Of a stretch of DNA of 64,000 bases, positions 1-8,058 are shown in pieces; the first letter of the stretch is position 1; each line of letters begins with the position of its first letter. A model generated the notes under the pieces. The model made no database searches. It was not told the origin of the DNA and worked only from the letters and a program-made list of their open reading frames with translations. A program made the position numbers and the translations under genes. Origin of the DNA: Tessaracoccus defluvii (GTDB lineage: Bacteria; Actinomycetota; Actinomycetes; Propionibacteriales; Propionibacteriaceae); contig NZ_CP060789.1 in NCBI RefSeq assembly GCF_014489575.1, positions 62,001 to 126,000 of the forward strand, given 5' to 3'.

Positions 1-861
1 TCGAGTTGGCTGCCCGCGATGAGTGCCGCACGATCCAACGGTGTGGTGGGTCCGGCCGATCGGCCAGGGGAAGCGAATCCTGCGACATCCACAGTGAAAC
101 GGATCGTGGTTGAACTGCCTCCTTCGGTCGTGAACTCCAGCGTCGCTCCACTTGTGGAGCACGCTACCCAGGAGGAATGTTCGGGTGCACTGATCCTTGT
201 AGTGGCCGTGACGGGACGCAAGGCCTCGTGGCTGGTCAGAGCCACCGAGATTTCTGGGGTCGGGCCGACCACTGCAAAGTCGAGAGCAGCTCCGTAGCTC
301 TCCCCAGCGGTGTGTCCCACCAGCCCGGTCGGCGCCGTGTCGCCGGCGTTGCCCGCAACAAGTAGCTGCCAGGTGGTGTGCCGATCACTGCTGCAGGTGA
401 GGTCGATGGCGGGATCGCCGTGTCGGCCAGCAAGGGTGACACAGAATGACCCCCTGTCGCATCGGTCCAGGAGATGGTGGCGTCGCCGCTGAGGAAGTCG
501 ACGCTCCTTCGATAAGTGTCGGGAGCGAGTGGGTCTCCCCCCATGACCAAGGCACAAGCCAGCACGGGAACAAATGGATCGGCCCAGATCAGTTCGTCAC
601 CAGCAGCCGCCCGAAGCAGACGGTCCGCTTCGTGGTGGTCGCCGCGCCGAAGCGCGGCGACCATCGACCCTAGGTGGGGCGCGAGGACCGGTGCGGGCGC
701 GTGGCTGTTGACCGGTAGGAAGAACTGCTCGTGGGTGAGATGCAGGACGTGTCTCGTGGGAATGCCGTGAAGAACGGCCCGACGGTGCCTGTTCCGATGG
801 CTAGGCCGCTCTCCCAGTTGGCAGCCCTCTGGCTGCTCATGAAACTAGTGCGTGCGGGCAC
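1..861 (-). CDS. GH95-like glycoside hydrolase, N-terminal part, frameshifted and cut by the window edge
   Basis: The reading frame starts 2 bp after the GH51 stop (GTG at 861, or ATG at 840) and runs off the left edge. The opening NWESGLAIGTGTVG resembles the GH95 N-terminal signature (W-x-x-ALPIGNG-x-LGAM). Further on, after a one-base loss near 781, come LTHEQFFLP and the helix HHEADRLLRAA, matching the LNEDTLWSGGP and KYxEAxxL parts of that family. A second shift near 450 moves the frame again, after which it stays open to base 1. GH95 enzymes are alpha-L-fucosidases or alpha-L-galactosidases. Only about 285 of the usual ~750 residues are present, so the catalytic barrel is not seen. No signal peptide is visible. 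It appears to be the third gene of a leftward operon with the oxidoreductase and GH51. The family call rests on the N-terminal motif only. Confidence 0.5.
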
Positions 862-863
862 TG

Positions 864-2378
864 TTACGCCAGGTCAAGCGCGACTGTGACGTACGAGTGT
901 GGTGGCAGAGTGACCCGGAGCCCCCTTTCCACAGGCTCGAGGTCGGTGAACGCCCGTGGTGCCACGGCGTCAGGGGCAGCGGGAGTGTTGTGGGCCCGGA
1001 CTGTCTCGGCGGTGAGGATGCGCCCGTGCCAGCTCTTGACCGACCTGCCCCGCAGGTCGAGAACGAGCTCAACGGGGCCGTCGCTGTCGAGGTTCGTGAG
1101 CGAGACAAGGGCGGATGTTCCAGTCGTGGTCGCTGAGGCGGACACAGTTGTCAACTCTGTGCCGTTCCAGTTTCGAGTCGGGGCATTCCGGACACGGACG
1201 TCGCAGGTCGCTGCATCGTGATGACCGGTGTTCATCTCAAAGACGTGGTAGGTCGGCGTGAGAACCAGTGCGCTCGTCTCGGGATCAGTCAGCACCATTG
1301 CCTGGAGAACATTGACCGTTTGGGCAATGTTGGCCATCACGAGGCGGTCAGCGTGGCGATGGAAGGCGTCAAAGTGGATCGCGGCCACCATCGCGTCCCG
1401 GAGCGAGTTCTGCTGGTACAAGAACCCGGGGTTGGTTCCCGGCTCGACATCCCACCACGTCCCCCATTCATCGAGGACGAGTCCAATCCGGCGTTGCGGG
1501 TCGTACCTGTCCATGACCGTGGAGTGTCGGGTGAGGAGTTCCTCCACCTTTGCTGCCGACGCGATTGTTCGGAAGTAGTCATCCTCGTTGAAATCGGTCG
1601 CCGACCCCTTGAGCCCATTCTGGCCCGCGAAGCTGTAGTAGTGGAATGAGACGGCCTCGAACGCCGGTCGATCACCGCAGGGGATGCAGCCGAGAGCCTT
1701 CATCAGCGACTCGGTCCATTCGTAGTCGGAATCGCTTGCGCCTGCGGCGATACGGTACAGCGTGTTCTCGCCGTGGTTTCGGGCGTAGGTGGCGTACTGG
1801 CGCGCGAGGTCCGCATATGCATCGCCCCGCATATTGCCTCCGCAGCCCCAAGGCTCATTCCCGATCCCGAAGAAGGGCACCCGCCACGGCTCGTCGCGAC
1901 CGTTCTGGCGGCGCAGCGTAGCCATGGGAGAATCGTCACCACGGGTCAGATATTCTACCCATTCACTCATCTCCCGCACCGTCCCAGAACCGACGTTTCC
2001 GCAGATGTATGCGTCCGCCCCGAGCATGTCGCAGAGATCCATGAACTCATGTGTTCCGAACGAGTTGTCCTCCACCACGTCACCCCAGTGGGAGTTCACC
2101 ATCCTGGCACGCTCCGTACTTGGACCGATGCCGTCGCGCCAGTGGTAGTCGTCTGCGAAGCAGCCGCCGGGCCACCTGAGGTTGGGGATCTGGATTGCCC
2201 GTAGAGCTTCGACGATGTCGGTGCGGATCCCGCGGGTATTGGGCAGTGGAGAGTCCTCCCCGACCCAGAAGCCGCCGTAAATGCAGCGGCCCAGGTGTTC
2301 GGCGAAGTGTCCGTAGAGATGGCGGCTGACGGTCGGGCCCGTCAGGTCAAGGTTGATGACGACGTCTGTGTGGGTCAT
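864..2378 (-). CDS. GH51 intracellular alpha-L-arabinofuranosidase
   Basis: A 504-residue protein, the usual length for bacterial GH51 enzymes, which release terminal alpha-L-arabinofuranose from arabinan and arabinoxylan oligosaccharides. It opens with the family pattern [17 protein letters not shown] and [15 protein letters not shown]. The acid/base glutamate lies in [10 protein letters not shown] (about residue 175) and the nucleophile in DEWGTWW (about residue 304). There is no signal peptide, so it acts in the cytoplasm after import. The ATG at 2378 is chosen because the homologous protein begins there; the longer open frame upstream is antisense to the oxidoreductase. It lies 26 bp downstream of the Gfo/Idh gene and almost touches the GH95-like gene, suggesting one operon. 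A second GH51 at 56.6 kb is clearly a different subtype. Confidence 0.93.
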   Translation of the reverse strand: MTHTDVVINLDLTGPTVSRHLYGHFAEHLGRCIYGGFWVGEDSPLPNTRGIRTDIVEALRAIQIPNLRWPGGCFADDYHWRDGIGPSTERARMVNSHWGDVVEDNSFGTHEFMDLCDMLGADAYICGNVGSGTVREMSEWVEYLTRGDDSPMATLRRQNGRDEPWRVPFFGIGNEPWGCGGNMRGDAYADLARQYATYARNHGENTLYRIAAGASDSDYEWTESLMKALGCIPCGDRPAFEAVSFHYYSFAGQNGLKGSATDFNEDDYFRTIASAAKVEELLTRHSTVMDRYDPQRRIGLVLDEWGTWWDVEPGTNPGFLYQQNSLRDAMVAAIHFDAFHRHADRLVMANIAQTVNVLQAMVLTDPETSALVLTPTYHVFEMNTGHHDAATCDVRVRNAPTRNWNGTELTTVSASATTTGTSALVSLTNLDSDGPVELVLDLRGRSVKSWHGRILTAETVRAHNTPAAPDAVAPRAFTDLEPVERGLRVTLPPHSYVTVALDLA

Positions 2379-2404
2379 GGAATCTCGATGTTTCTGTGTG
2401 TGTC

Positions 2405-3499
2405 TCAGGACAGGGTCGGGTGGATGCACAACGGCACGAGTGCGGGGATGGTGGGACGCGTGCGGATGCTGTGCCCGCGTCCCTCCTCGCAGTTGAGGAT
2501 CGCCTCCATGACCTCGAGGACGTGCAGCCCGACGTCTCCGGAAGCCCGCGGGGGCTCGCCGTGTGCGAGACGAGCCGCCAGGTCCGCCACGCCGACGCCG
2601 CGGGCGCCGTCCCGGTAGCCGGCGGTGGGCGCCACCTCTGCCCATTCCCGGACCTCGGGAGTCCAGAGCAGGGTGGTGTCGGAGAACTGGTTCGGGTCGG
2701 GGATCCCGAGGGAGCCCTGCGTGCCGTACACCTCGAAAAGCGGGGCACGGGTGGCCCACACGTCGAAGCTGACGGTTACGGTGCTGACGGTGCCGGAGGC
2801 GTGCTGCAGCAGCGCCGTCACGTGCGTGGCGACGTCGACGGGGATGGCCTGGCCGGCGAGCGGCCCCGTGGCGACGGTCCTGGGGCGGTCGCTGCGGGTC
2901 GCCACCCCGGTCACGCGGGCGATCGGGCCCAGGAGGTGGACCAGCGCAGATAGGTAGTAGGGGCCCATGTCGAACAGGGGGCCGGCTCCCGGCTGGTAGT
3001 AGAAGGCCGGATTGGGGTGCCAGAGCTCGTGACCGGGCGCCGTCCAGTGGACCATGGCACCCACGACGTCGCCGATCCGTCCCTCCTCGATCAGCTGTCG
3101 GGAGGTCTGGATGCCGGTACCCAGCACGGTGTCGGGGGCGCTTCCGACGGCCAGTCCGGCCGCGGCGGCGGCCTCCATGATGGCCTGTCCCTCGGCGAAG
3201 GTCAGCGCCAACGGCTTCTCTCCGTAGTAGTGCTTGCCGGCTGCCAGCGACTGCAGGGCGAGCGGGGCGTGCGAGGCGGGCGTCGTGAGGTTCAGGACCA
3301 GATCGACGTCGGGGCTCGCCAGGAGGTCGGCCACCGGGACGACGGCGGCTCCCAGTGGGGCGGCGGCCGCGGCGGCCCTGTCCTCGTGGAGGTCGGCGAC
3401 CGCGGTGATGGTGATGGTCGGGTAGGTCGGCATGGCGGCCAGGTACTGGCCGCTGATGTTTCCGACCCCGATGATTCCGACCTTGAGAGGGGTACCCAT
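2405..3499 (-). CDS. Gfo/Idh/MocA-family NAD(P)-dependent sugar oxidoreductase
   Basis: 364 residues with an N-terminal Rossmann fold ([15 protein letters not shown], residues 6-20) and the family EKPLA motif near residue 110, whose lysine is catalytic in this family. The C-terminal half is the GFO_IDH_MocA beta-sheet domain. Such enzymes oxidise or epimerise sugars, inositols or amino-sugars; the substrate cannot be read from the sequence. An AAAGGA ribosome site stands before the ATG at 3499, and a perfect 12-bp palindrome typical of LacI-type operators lies just upstream of that. It is the first gene of a leftward set with GH51 and the GH95-like gene. ThuA proteins, one of which is encoded at 12 kb, often accompany this family, which hints at oxidative sugar metabolism. 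Confidence 0.88.
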   Translation of the reverse strand: MGTPLKVGIIGVGNISGQYLAAMPTYPTITITAVADLHEDRAAAAAAPLGAAVVPVADLLASPDVDLVLNLTTPASHAPLALQSLAAGKHYYGEKPLALTFAEGQAIMEAAAAAGLAVGSAPDTVLGTGIQTSRQLIEEGRIGDVVGAMVHWTAPGHELWHPNPAFYYQPGAGPLFDMGPYYLSALVHLLGPIARVTGVATRSDRPRTVATGPLAGQAIPVDVATHVTALLQHASGTVSTVTVSFDVWATRAPLFEVYGTQGSLGIPDPNQFSDTTLLWTPEVREWAEVAPTAGYRDGARGVGVADLAARLAHGEPPRASGDVGLHVLEVMEAILNCEEGRGHSIRTRPTIPALVPLCIHPTLS

Positions 3500-3516
3500 C
3501 GCACAGGTCCTTTCTT

Positions 3517-3528
3517 GGCAACGTTGCC
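3517..3528. promoter_or_regulatory. Perfect 12-bp palindrome GGCAACGTTGCC, LacI-type operator candidate
   Basis: The sequence reads identically on both strands with a central CG, as LacI-family operators do. It lies 18-29 bp upstream of the oxidoreductase start, where a bound protein would block transcription or early elongation. Its core CAACGTTG recurs upstream of the other GH51 gene at 58.17 kb, but it differs from the paired operators at 3577 and 4785. Confidence 0.5.
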
Positions 3529-3576
3529 GCTAGGGATGCTGGCGATCAGGCATCTCAGGCCAGCTCGTCACCTACT

Positions 3577-3594
3577 CTAGAGAACGATCTCTAG
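3577..3594. promoter_or_regulatory. Operator copy 1 (core AGAGAACGATCTCT)
   Basis: An 18-bp near-palindrome whose 14-bp core (3579-3592) is identical to that at 4787-4800. It sits between the LacI gene and the oxidoreductase gene, in the leader of the leftward enzymes. Two identical sites on the two sides of a lacI gene are best explained as binding sites of that regulator. Confidence 0.7.
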
Positions 3595-3637
3595 ACTGTC
3601 GAGTCCTCCTAGGGGCTCGCGCGTGGGTCCCGTGACG

Positions 3638-4633
3638 TCAGTGCGACTCGCGGCTGACCAAGGTCGTTGGCAGGGTCTGATCTCGGGAGATGTCGCGGCC
3701 GTGGGAGAGGGAGTTCGCCATCTCGGCGGCTCTCCGTCCCATGTCCTCGAGCGGCTGGCGGATGCTGCTGAGCGGAGGGTCGGTAGTCGTGGCGACGGCC
3801 ACGTCATCGAAGCCTAGAAGGGCAACGTCGCGCGGGACTGACCTGCCGGACGCTTGAAGGACGCGGAGGGCTCCGGCTGCCATCAGGTCTGATGAAACGA
3901 AGACCGCGTCCACGTCGGGGGAGCGGGCGATGATGCGCATCATCGCGGACGTCCCGCCCGCCATGCTGAAGTCGCCATAGGCGACAGGGCCCGGCGTGAT
4001 GCTGGCCTCGTACAGTTCGTCCTGCCAACCCTGGCGGCGGTCGTTGGCTGCCGTCATGTCACGCGGGCCGGCGATGTGTGCGATACGTTGCCGGCCTGAA
4101 TCCAGGAGAGTTCGGGCGGCCAGGCGACCTCCCCCGTAGTTGTCCGCGTCAATAACGGCGGCGTTCGCGCCGATCGGGAAGCCGGGGCGTCCGACCCAGA
4201 CGAGCGGTAGGGATGAGGCGGCGATGGCCGCGGTGACCTCGCTGAACTCGTGCTGCAGGATCACGATGGCGGCGTCGACGTGCCCTTTGCTCAAGTACCG
4301 CGTCACGCGGTTGTCGTTGTCGGCCGCCACGATCACGGGCTGAATGTCGACGTCCGTGAGTCCCTTGACTGCGCCCTGAAGGATCTTTGCAGCGAAGTTG
4401 CCCATCAGGCCGCCGAGCTCATTCGTGGCGACCACGAGGCCGATGGCGCCAGAGCGGCCACTCCTGAGTGAGCGGGCTGCAAGGTTCGTCTCGTAGCCGA
4501 GGCGTCGCGCCTCTGCCATGACGGCAGCGGTCATGGCAGGGTCGACCCGGTCGGAGCCGGCGAGAACCCGGGCCGCTGTTGCTCGGGAGACACCCGCCCC
4601 ATGTGCCACGTCGATCACGGTGGGTCGCTTCAC
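3638..4633 (-). CDS. LacI-family transcriptional regulator
   Basis: 331 residues. The N-terminal helix-turn-helix is typical: PTVIDVAHGAGVSRATAARVLAG, split here as residues 4-14 and 15-26, followed by the hinge region with NLAARSLRSGRSGAIGLV. The rest is the periplasmic-binding-protein-like sensor domain, with VFVSSDLMAAGALRVLQ and LLGFDDVAVA near the C-terminus. The GTG start at 4633 is chosen because an AGGAGG lies 5 bp upstream and the protein then begins exactly as LacI proteins do; the open frame continues upstream without homology. It is divergent from the sugar importer and upstream of the oxidoreductase/GH51 genes, with identical operators on both flanks, so it probably represses both arms until an imported sugar binds it. 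Confidence 0.93.
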   Translation of the reverse strand: MKRPTVIDVAHGAGVSRATAARVLAGSDRVDPAMTAAVMAEARRLGYETNLAARSLRSGRSGAIGLVVATNELGGLMGNFAAKILQGAVKGLTDVDIQPVIVAADNDNRVTRYLSKGHVDAAIVILQHEFSEVTAAIAASSLPLVWVGRPGFPIGANAAVIDADNYGGGRLAARTLLDSGRQRIAHIAGPRDMTAANDRRQGWQDELYEASITPGPVAYGDFSMAGGTSAMMRIIARSPDVDAVFVSSDLMAAGALRVLQASGRSVPRDVALLGFDDVAVATTTDPPLSSIRQPLEDMGRRAAEMANSLSHGRDISRDQTLPTTLVSRESH

Positions 4634-4784
4634 CTGTCCTCCTGACGCGTCCTGTACGGGTATGTGGCGAGCTTGCTGGACCTTCCGTGCGGTGGTGGGC
4701 CCGCTTTTCGCGAACCATAACAGAGAGATAACGATCCCGCAGACGGGTTGCATCGCAAGACAAAAGATGCTTGCATAGGCGGCG

Positions 4785-4802
4785 TGAGAGAACGATCTCT
4801 CA
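4785..4802. promoter_or_regulatory. Operator copy 2 (core AGAGAACGATCTCT)
   Basis: The 18-bp near-palindrome TGAGAGAACGATCTCTCA lies about 50 bp upstream of the binding-protein ATG, in the divergent lacI/importer promoter region. Its core matches operator copy 1 base for base. The 217-bp gap around it holds nothing else that I can identify with confidence; a TTGCAT at 4748 could be a -35 element. Confidence 0.7.
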
Positions 4803-4850
4803 GCCGGAAGTCGCTTCCGGACACAATCCCGCAAGGAAGGGGGATTCCTC

Positions 4851-6132
4851 ATGGCTTCCCGTCGAATCGCCGCCGGAGCCGCGGCCGCCGTAGCGCTTGC
4901 GCTGCTGGCGACTGGGTGCTCCAACCCGGCACCTACCACCACCAGCGGCGCGTCCGAACAGACGTCCTTTGAGTTCTGGTCCTTCACCGGTATCGATCAG
5001 GCCGCCAGCGTCGAGGAGTACAAGGCCAAGCGGCCAGACGTCACCGTCAAGCTGACCGAGGTTGGCTCCTCCGTTGAGACGGCGCAGGCCCTGACCACGG
5101 CCCTCGCAGGCGGTAAGGTTCCCGACCTGGTTCTGAATCCAAGGCGATGACCTGCCCAAGTTTGTTGAGAACCCACAGAACTTCGTCGATCTCAACACCC
5201 TCGGTGCCGAGGAGATTGCCGGTGACTACCTCGAGTGGTCGTGGTCGGCCGCGACTGCCCTCAACGGTGCCCACATCGGTGTTCCGACCGACGTCGGCGG
5301 CATGGCCGTGGCGTATCGAACGGACCTCTTCGAAGCGGCTGGGCTCCCAACCGACTCCACTTCCGTGAGCGCACTGTGGCCCACTTGGGACGACTTCATC
5401 AAGGTCGGCGAGGCCTACGTTGCTCAGACCGGGAAGAAGTTCGTGGACAACTCGTCCCAGTCGATCTTCTTCCAGGCCGTCAACCAGGTGGAGGCCAAGT
5501 ACTACTCACCCGACGGCGACCTCATCTACGACTCGAACCCCGAGATCAAGGCAGCGTTTGACCTAGCGCTGAAGGCCGATGCATCTGGGATCAGCGCGCG
5601 TCTTGCGGGGTGGTCAGATGGCTGGAACACGGGCATGGGCAAGGGCGATTTCGCAGTGATGGCTGCTCCCAGCTGGATGCTCGGGTCGATTCGGAGCAAC
5701 GCGCCTGACACGTCAGGGCTGTGGGGTGTGGCCGAGATCCCGGAGAAGGCCGGCAACTGGGGAGGCAGCTACTTGGCCATCCCGGCCGGTGCCAAGAACC
5801 CACAGGCAGCATGGGAGTACATCAAGGAGATGCAGTCGCCCGAGTCGCAACTTGAGCACTTCGTGACCTCTGGCGCCCTCCCCACGACACCGGGCGTGTA
5901 CGCGGACCCCGCCTTGCTGGAGTACCGCGACCCCTTCTTCCCCGATGCGCCGATCGGCCAGATCTACACCGCGTCGGTTGAGGCGATGAGCCCGTTCTTT
6001 ATTGGTCCCGAGTCCGGACCGATCGGTACTGAGTTCATCAATGCCGTCGTGGCAGTCGAGGGTGGCTCACTGTCTGCCGACGAGGCTTGGCAGAAGGCGC
6101 TCGACAACATCAAGCTGGCGATCGGCGAGTAG
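4851..6132 (+). CDS. ABC transporter sugar-binding lipoprotein (one-base frameshift near 5137)
   Basis: About 426 residues once the frame is repaired. The N-terminus is a lipoprotein signal, with LALLATGC as lipobox ending at about residue 23. The protein then follows the family 1 extracellular solute-binding fold (FEFWSFTG near the start, GVPTDVGGMAVAYRTDLFEAAGLP in two pieces about residue 145, LGSIRSNAP and GGSYLAIPAGAKNPQAAWEYI later). The first frame ends in PDLVLNPRR, but removing one A from CTGAATCC restores PDLVLIQGDDLPKF and leads into the rest of the protein, so the break is probably a sequencing error. An AAGGAAGGGGG ribosome site precedes the ATG. It delivers an oligosaccharide to the two permeases that follow. 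No ATPase gene is nearby. Confidence 0.88.
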
Positions 6133-6143
6133 TGCTGATCGGA

Positions 6144-6177
6144 AGGGGCTGTCGACAGCGGAGTGTCGACAGCCCCT
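6144..6177 (+). other. Intercistronic hairpin between binding protein and permease
   Basis: A perfect 14-bp stem (AGGGGCTGTCGACA with its complement) and a 6-nt loop lie between the binding-protein stop and the first permease. There is no T-tract, so it is not a classic terminator. Hairpins here are known to protect the upstream message or partly stop transcription, so that the binding protein is made in excess over the membrane subunits. Confidence 0.7.
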
Positions 6178-6196
6178 CCGGAAGGACTCATCAACC

Positions 6197-7165
6197 ATGA
6201 CTGCAGAGACAATGACGCACACACAGGCGCCGTCGCGCGCCGAGAAGCCTCAGCCCAAGGCGTCATACAAGACGCGCTGGAACAAGTTGGTGGAGTCGGT
6301 GTCGCCTTACGGCTACATCGCTCCGTTCTTCCTGCTCTTTGCCATCTTCGGGCTGTTTCCACTCCTGTTCACGTTCTACATCAGCTTCTTCGAGTGGAAC
6401 CCGATCGGCGAACAGACATTCATCGGGCTGGACAACTTCGTTCGGCTCTGGAATGACCCCCGATTCTGGAACGCGACTGTCAATACGTTGGGTATCTGGG
6501 TGCTCTCGACCGTGCCGCAGTTGCTGCTTGCGCTTGGTCTGGCTCACCTCCTCAATCACCCGCGACTGCGTGCAGCCACGTTCTTCCGCATGTCGATGCT
6601 GCTGCCGTACATCACCTCCACGGCAGCGACGGCCATCGTCTTCGCGCAACTCTTTGATCGCGACTATGGGATGTTCAACTGGTTGATCGGGCTGGTCGGA
6701 ATCGACCCGATCGACTTCACTCAGGACAAATTCGCCACGTGGGCGTTGATCGCACTCATGGTTGCCTGGCGCTGGTTTGGCTACAACACGCTCCTTTACC
6801 TGGCGTCGCTCCAAGCCATTCCGCAAGAGGTCTACGAGGCGGCGGCCGTGGATGGAGCTTCGGGGTGGCAACAGTTTTTCCACATCACCATTCCGTCGCT
6901 GCGTCCCATCCTCATCTTCACCATCGTGACCTCGACGATCGGTGGCCTACAGGTGTTCACGGAGCCGCTCCTCGCCAACCCGACCGCATCGCAGACGTGC
7001 GGCTCGACCCGGCAGTGCCAAACCCTTGCACTGTTCCTCTACGAACAGGGCTTCGGCCAGTACCAGTTTGGTTACGGTGCCGCGATCGGCGTGGCCCTGT
7101 TCATCATGGTTGTTTTCTTCGCCGTGATGAACTTCCTCCTCTCGACTCGGCTGAAGGGAGCCTGA
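6197..7165 (+). CDS. ABC sugar transporter permease (MalF/UgpA type)
   Basis: 322 residues with about six membrane segments after a charged N-terminal tail. The cytoplasmic EAA loop EVYEAAAVDGASGWQQFFHITIP is present near residue 220 (written here as the family EAA---G motif), which docks the ATPase subunit. The sequence begins YGYIAPFFLLFAIFGLFPLLF, as is usual for this group. The ATG at 6197 is the first in frame after the intercistronic hairpin. It forms the channel with the next gene, whose ATG follows one base after this stop. Confidence 0.93.
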   Translation: MTAETMTHTQAPSRAEKPQPKASYKTRWNKLVESVSPYGYIAPFFLLFAIFGLFPLLFTFYISFFEWNPIGEQTFIGLDNFVRLWNDPRFWNATVNTLGIWVLSTVPQLLLALGLAHLLNHPRLRAATFFRMSMLLPYITSTAATAIVFAQLFDRDYGMFNWLIGLVGIDPIDFTQDKFATWALIALMVAWRWFGYNTLLYLASLQAIPQEVYEAAAVDGASGWQQFFHITIPSLRPILIFTIVTSTIGGLQVFTEPLLANPTASQTCGSTRQCQTLALFLYEQGFGQYQFGYGAAIGVALFIMVVFFAVMNFLLSTRLKGA

Positions 7166-7166
7166 C

Positions 7167-8033
7167 ATGTCGATCCACAAAGCCGGGCCTGACTCGAAGG
7201 GACGCCACCGTCGCGTCAATCGCGTGAGGTGGTGGACCTATCTCGGTCTCATCATCGCCGTCGCGATGTGCGCATTCCCTCTCTACTGGATGTTTGTCAT
7301 CGCGTCGAGCCCTGCGGGTTCGGCCGCTCAACGCCCTCCCCGTATGGTCCCCGGTCTTCGGCTCGGAGAGATGTTCACGTTCGTCGTGTCGACGGTTCCG
7401 TTCATGCGGGCGCTCCTCAACTCGGCTGTCGTCTCGCTGCTCGTAGGGGCTGGGCAGGCCTTTCTCGCCGCCATGGCCGGTTATGCCTTCGCAAAACTCC
7501 GGTTTCCTGGGCGGAACACACTTTTCATCGTCGTGGTGCTGACCATGACCGTACCGACGCAACTGAGCATCATCCCGCAGTACATGATCATCTCGTCGAT
7601 CGGTTGGGTTGACCGACTCGAAGCCCTTATCGTCCCCGGACTCGTCACAGCCTTCGGCATCTTCTGGATGCGACAGCACATCACTGCGACCATCTCCGAT
7701 GAACTCATCCAGGCTGCCAAGGTGGATGGCGCCAACTCGTGGCAGACCTTCTGGCAGATTGTCTTCCCGGTGGTGAAGCCGGCGGCCTTCGTGCTAGCTC
7801 TCTTCGGCTTCGTGGGAGCATGGAACGACTTCATGTGGCCGTTCATTGTCCTCAAATCCCCGGAGATGTTCACCATCCAGATCGCGCTGCGACTTCTGCA
7901 GTCCAACCGGTTCATCGATGTGGGACTTGCCACAGCCGGATCGTTCTTTGCCACCCTCCCGTTGCTCATCGTCTTTGCGTTCGTCGGCAAGAGGCTAGTC
8001 GCGGGGATCATGGATGGCGCATTCAAGGGCTGA
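7167..8033 (+). CDS. ABC sugar transporter permease (MalG/UgpE type)
   Basis: 288 residues, six predicted membrane segments. The EAA loop is DELIQAAKVDGANSWQTFW, followed by the usual NDFMWPFIVL segment and a short C-terminal tail ending in MDGAFKG. It is the partner of the preceding permease. The GH3 start lies 25 bp downstream, so importer and intracellular hydrolases are probably one transcript. Confidence 0.93.
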   Translation: MSIHKAGPDSKGRHRRVNRVRWWTYLGLIIAVAMCAFPLYWMFVIASSPAGSAAQRPPRMVPGLRLGEMFTFVVSTVPFMRALLNSAVVSLLVGAGQAFLAAMAGYAFAKLRFPGRNTLFIVVVLTMTVPTQLSIIPQYMIISSIGWVDRLEALIVPGLVTAFGIFWMRQHITATISDELIQAAKVDGANSWQTFWQIVFPVVKPAAFVLALFGFVGAWNDFMWPFIVLKSPEMFTIQIALRLLQSNRFIDVGLATAGSFFATLPLLIVFAFVGKRLVAGIMDGAFKG

Positions 8034-8058
8034 ACTGGCCCACTACCTCAGGAACATC

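Noticed and set aside
2379..3521. A long open frame continuing upstream of GH51 in the same frame (total 885 codons)
   Set aside because: It is a shadow of the oxidoreductase gene in another frame, low in complexity and rich in Arg/Pro. The GH51 family start is at 2378.
4716..4740. AGAGAGATAACGATCCC near the lacI start considered as a third operator
   Set aside because: It has an extra base in the left half and loses the right half-site compared with the two exact copies.
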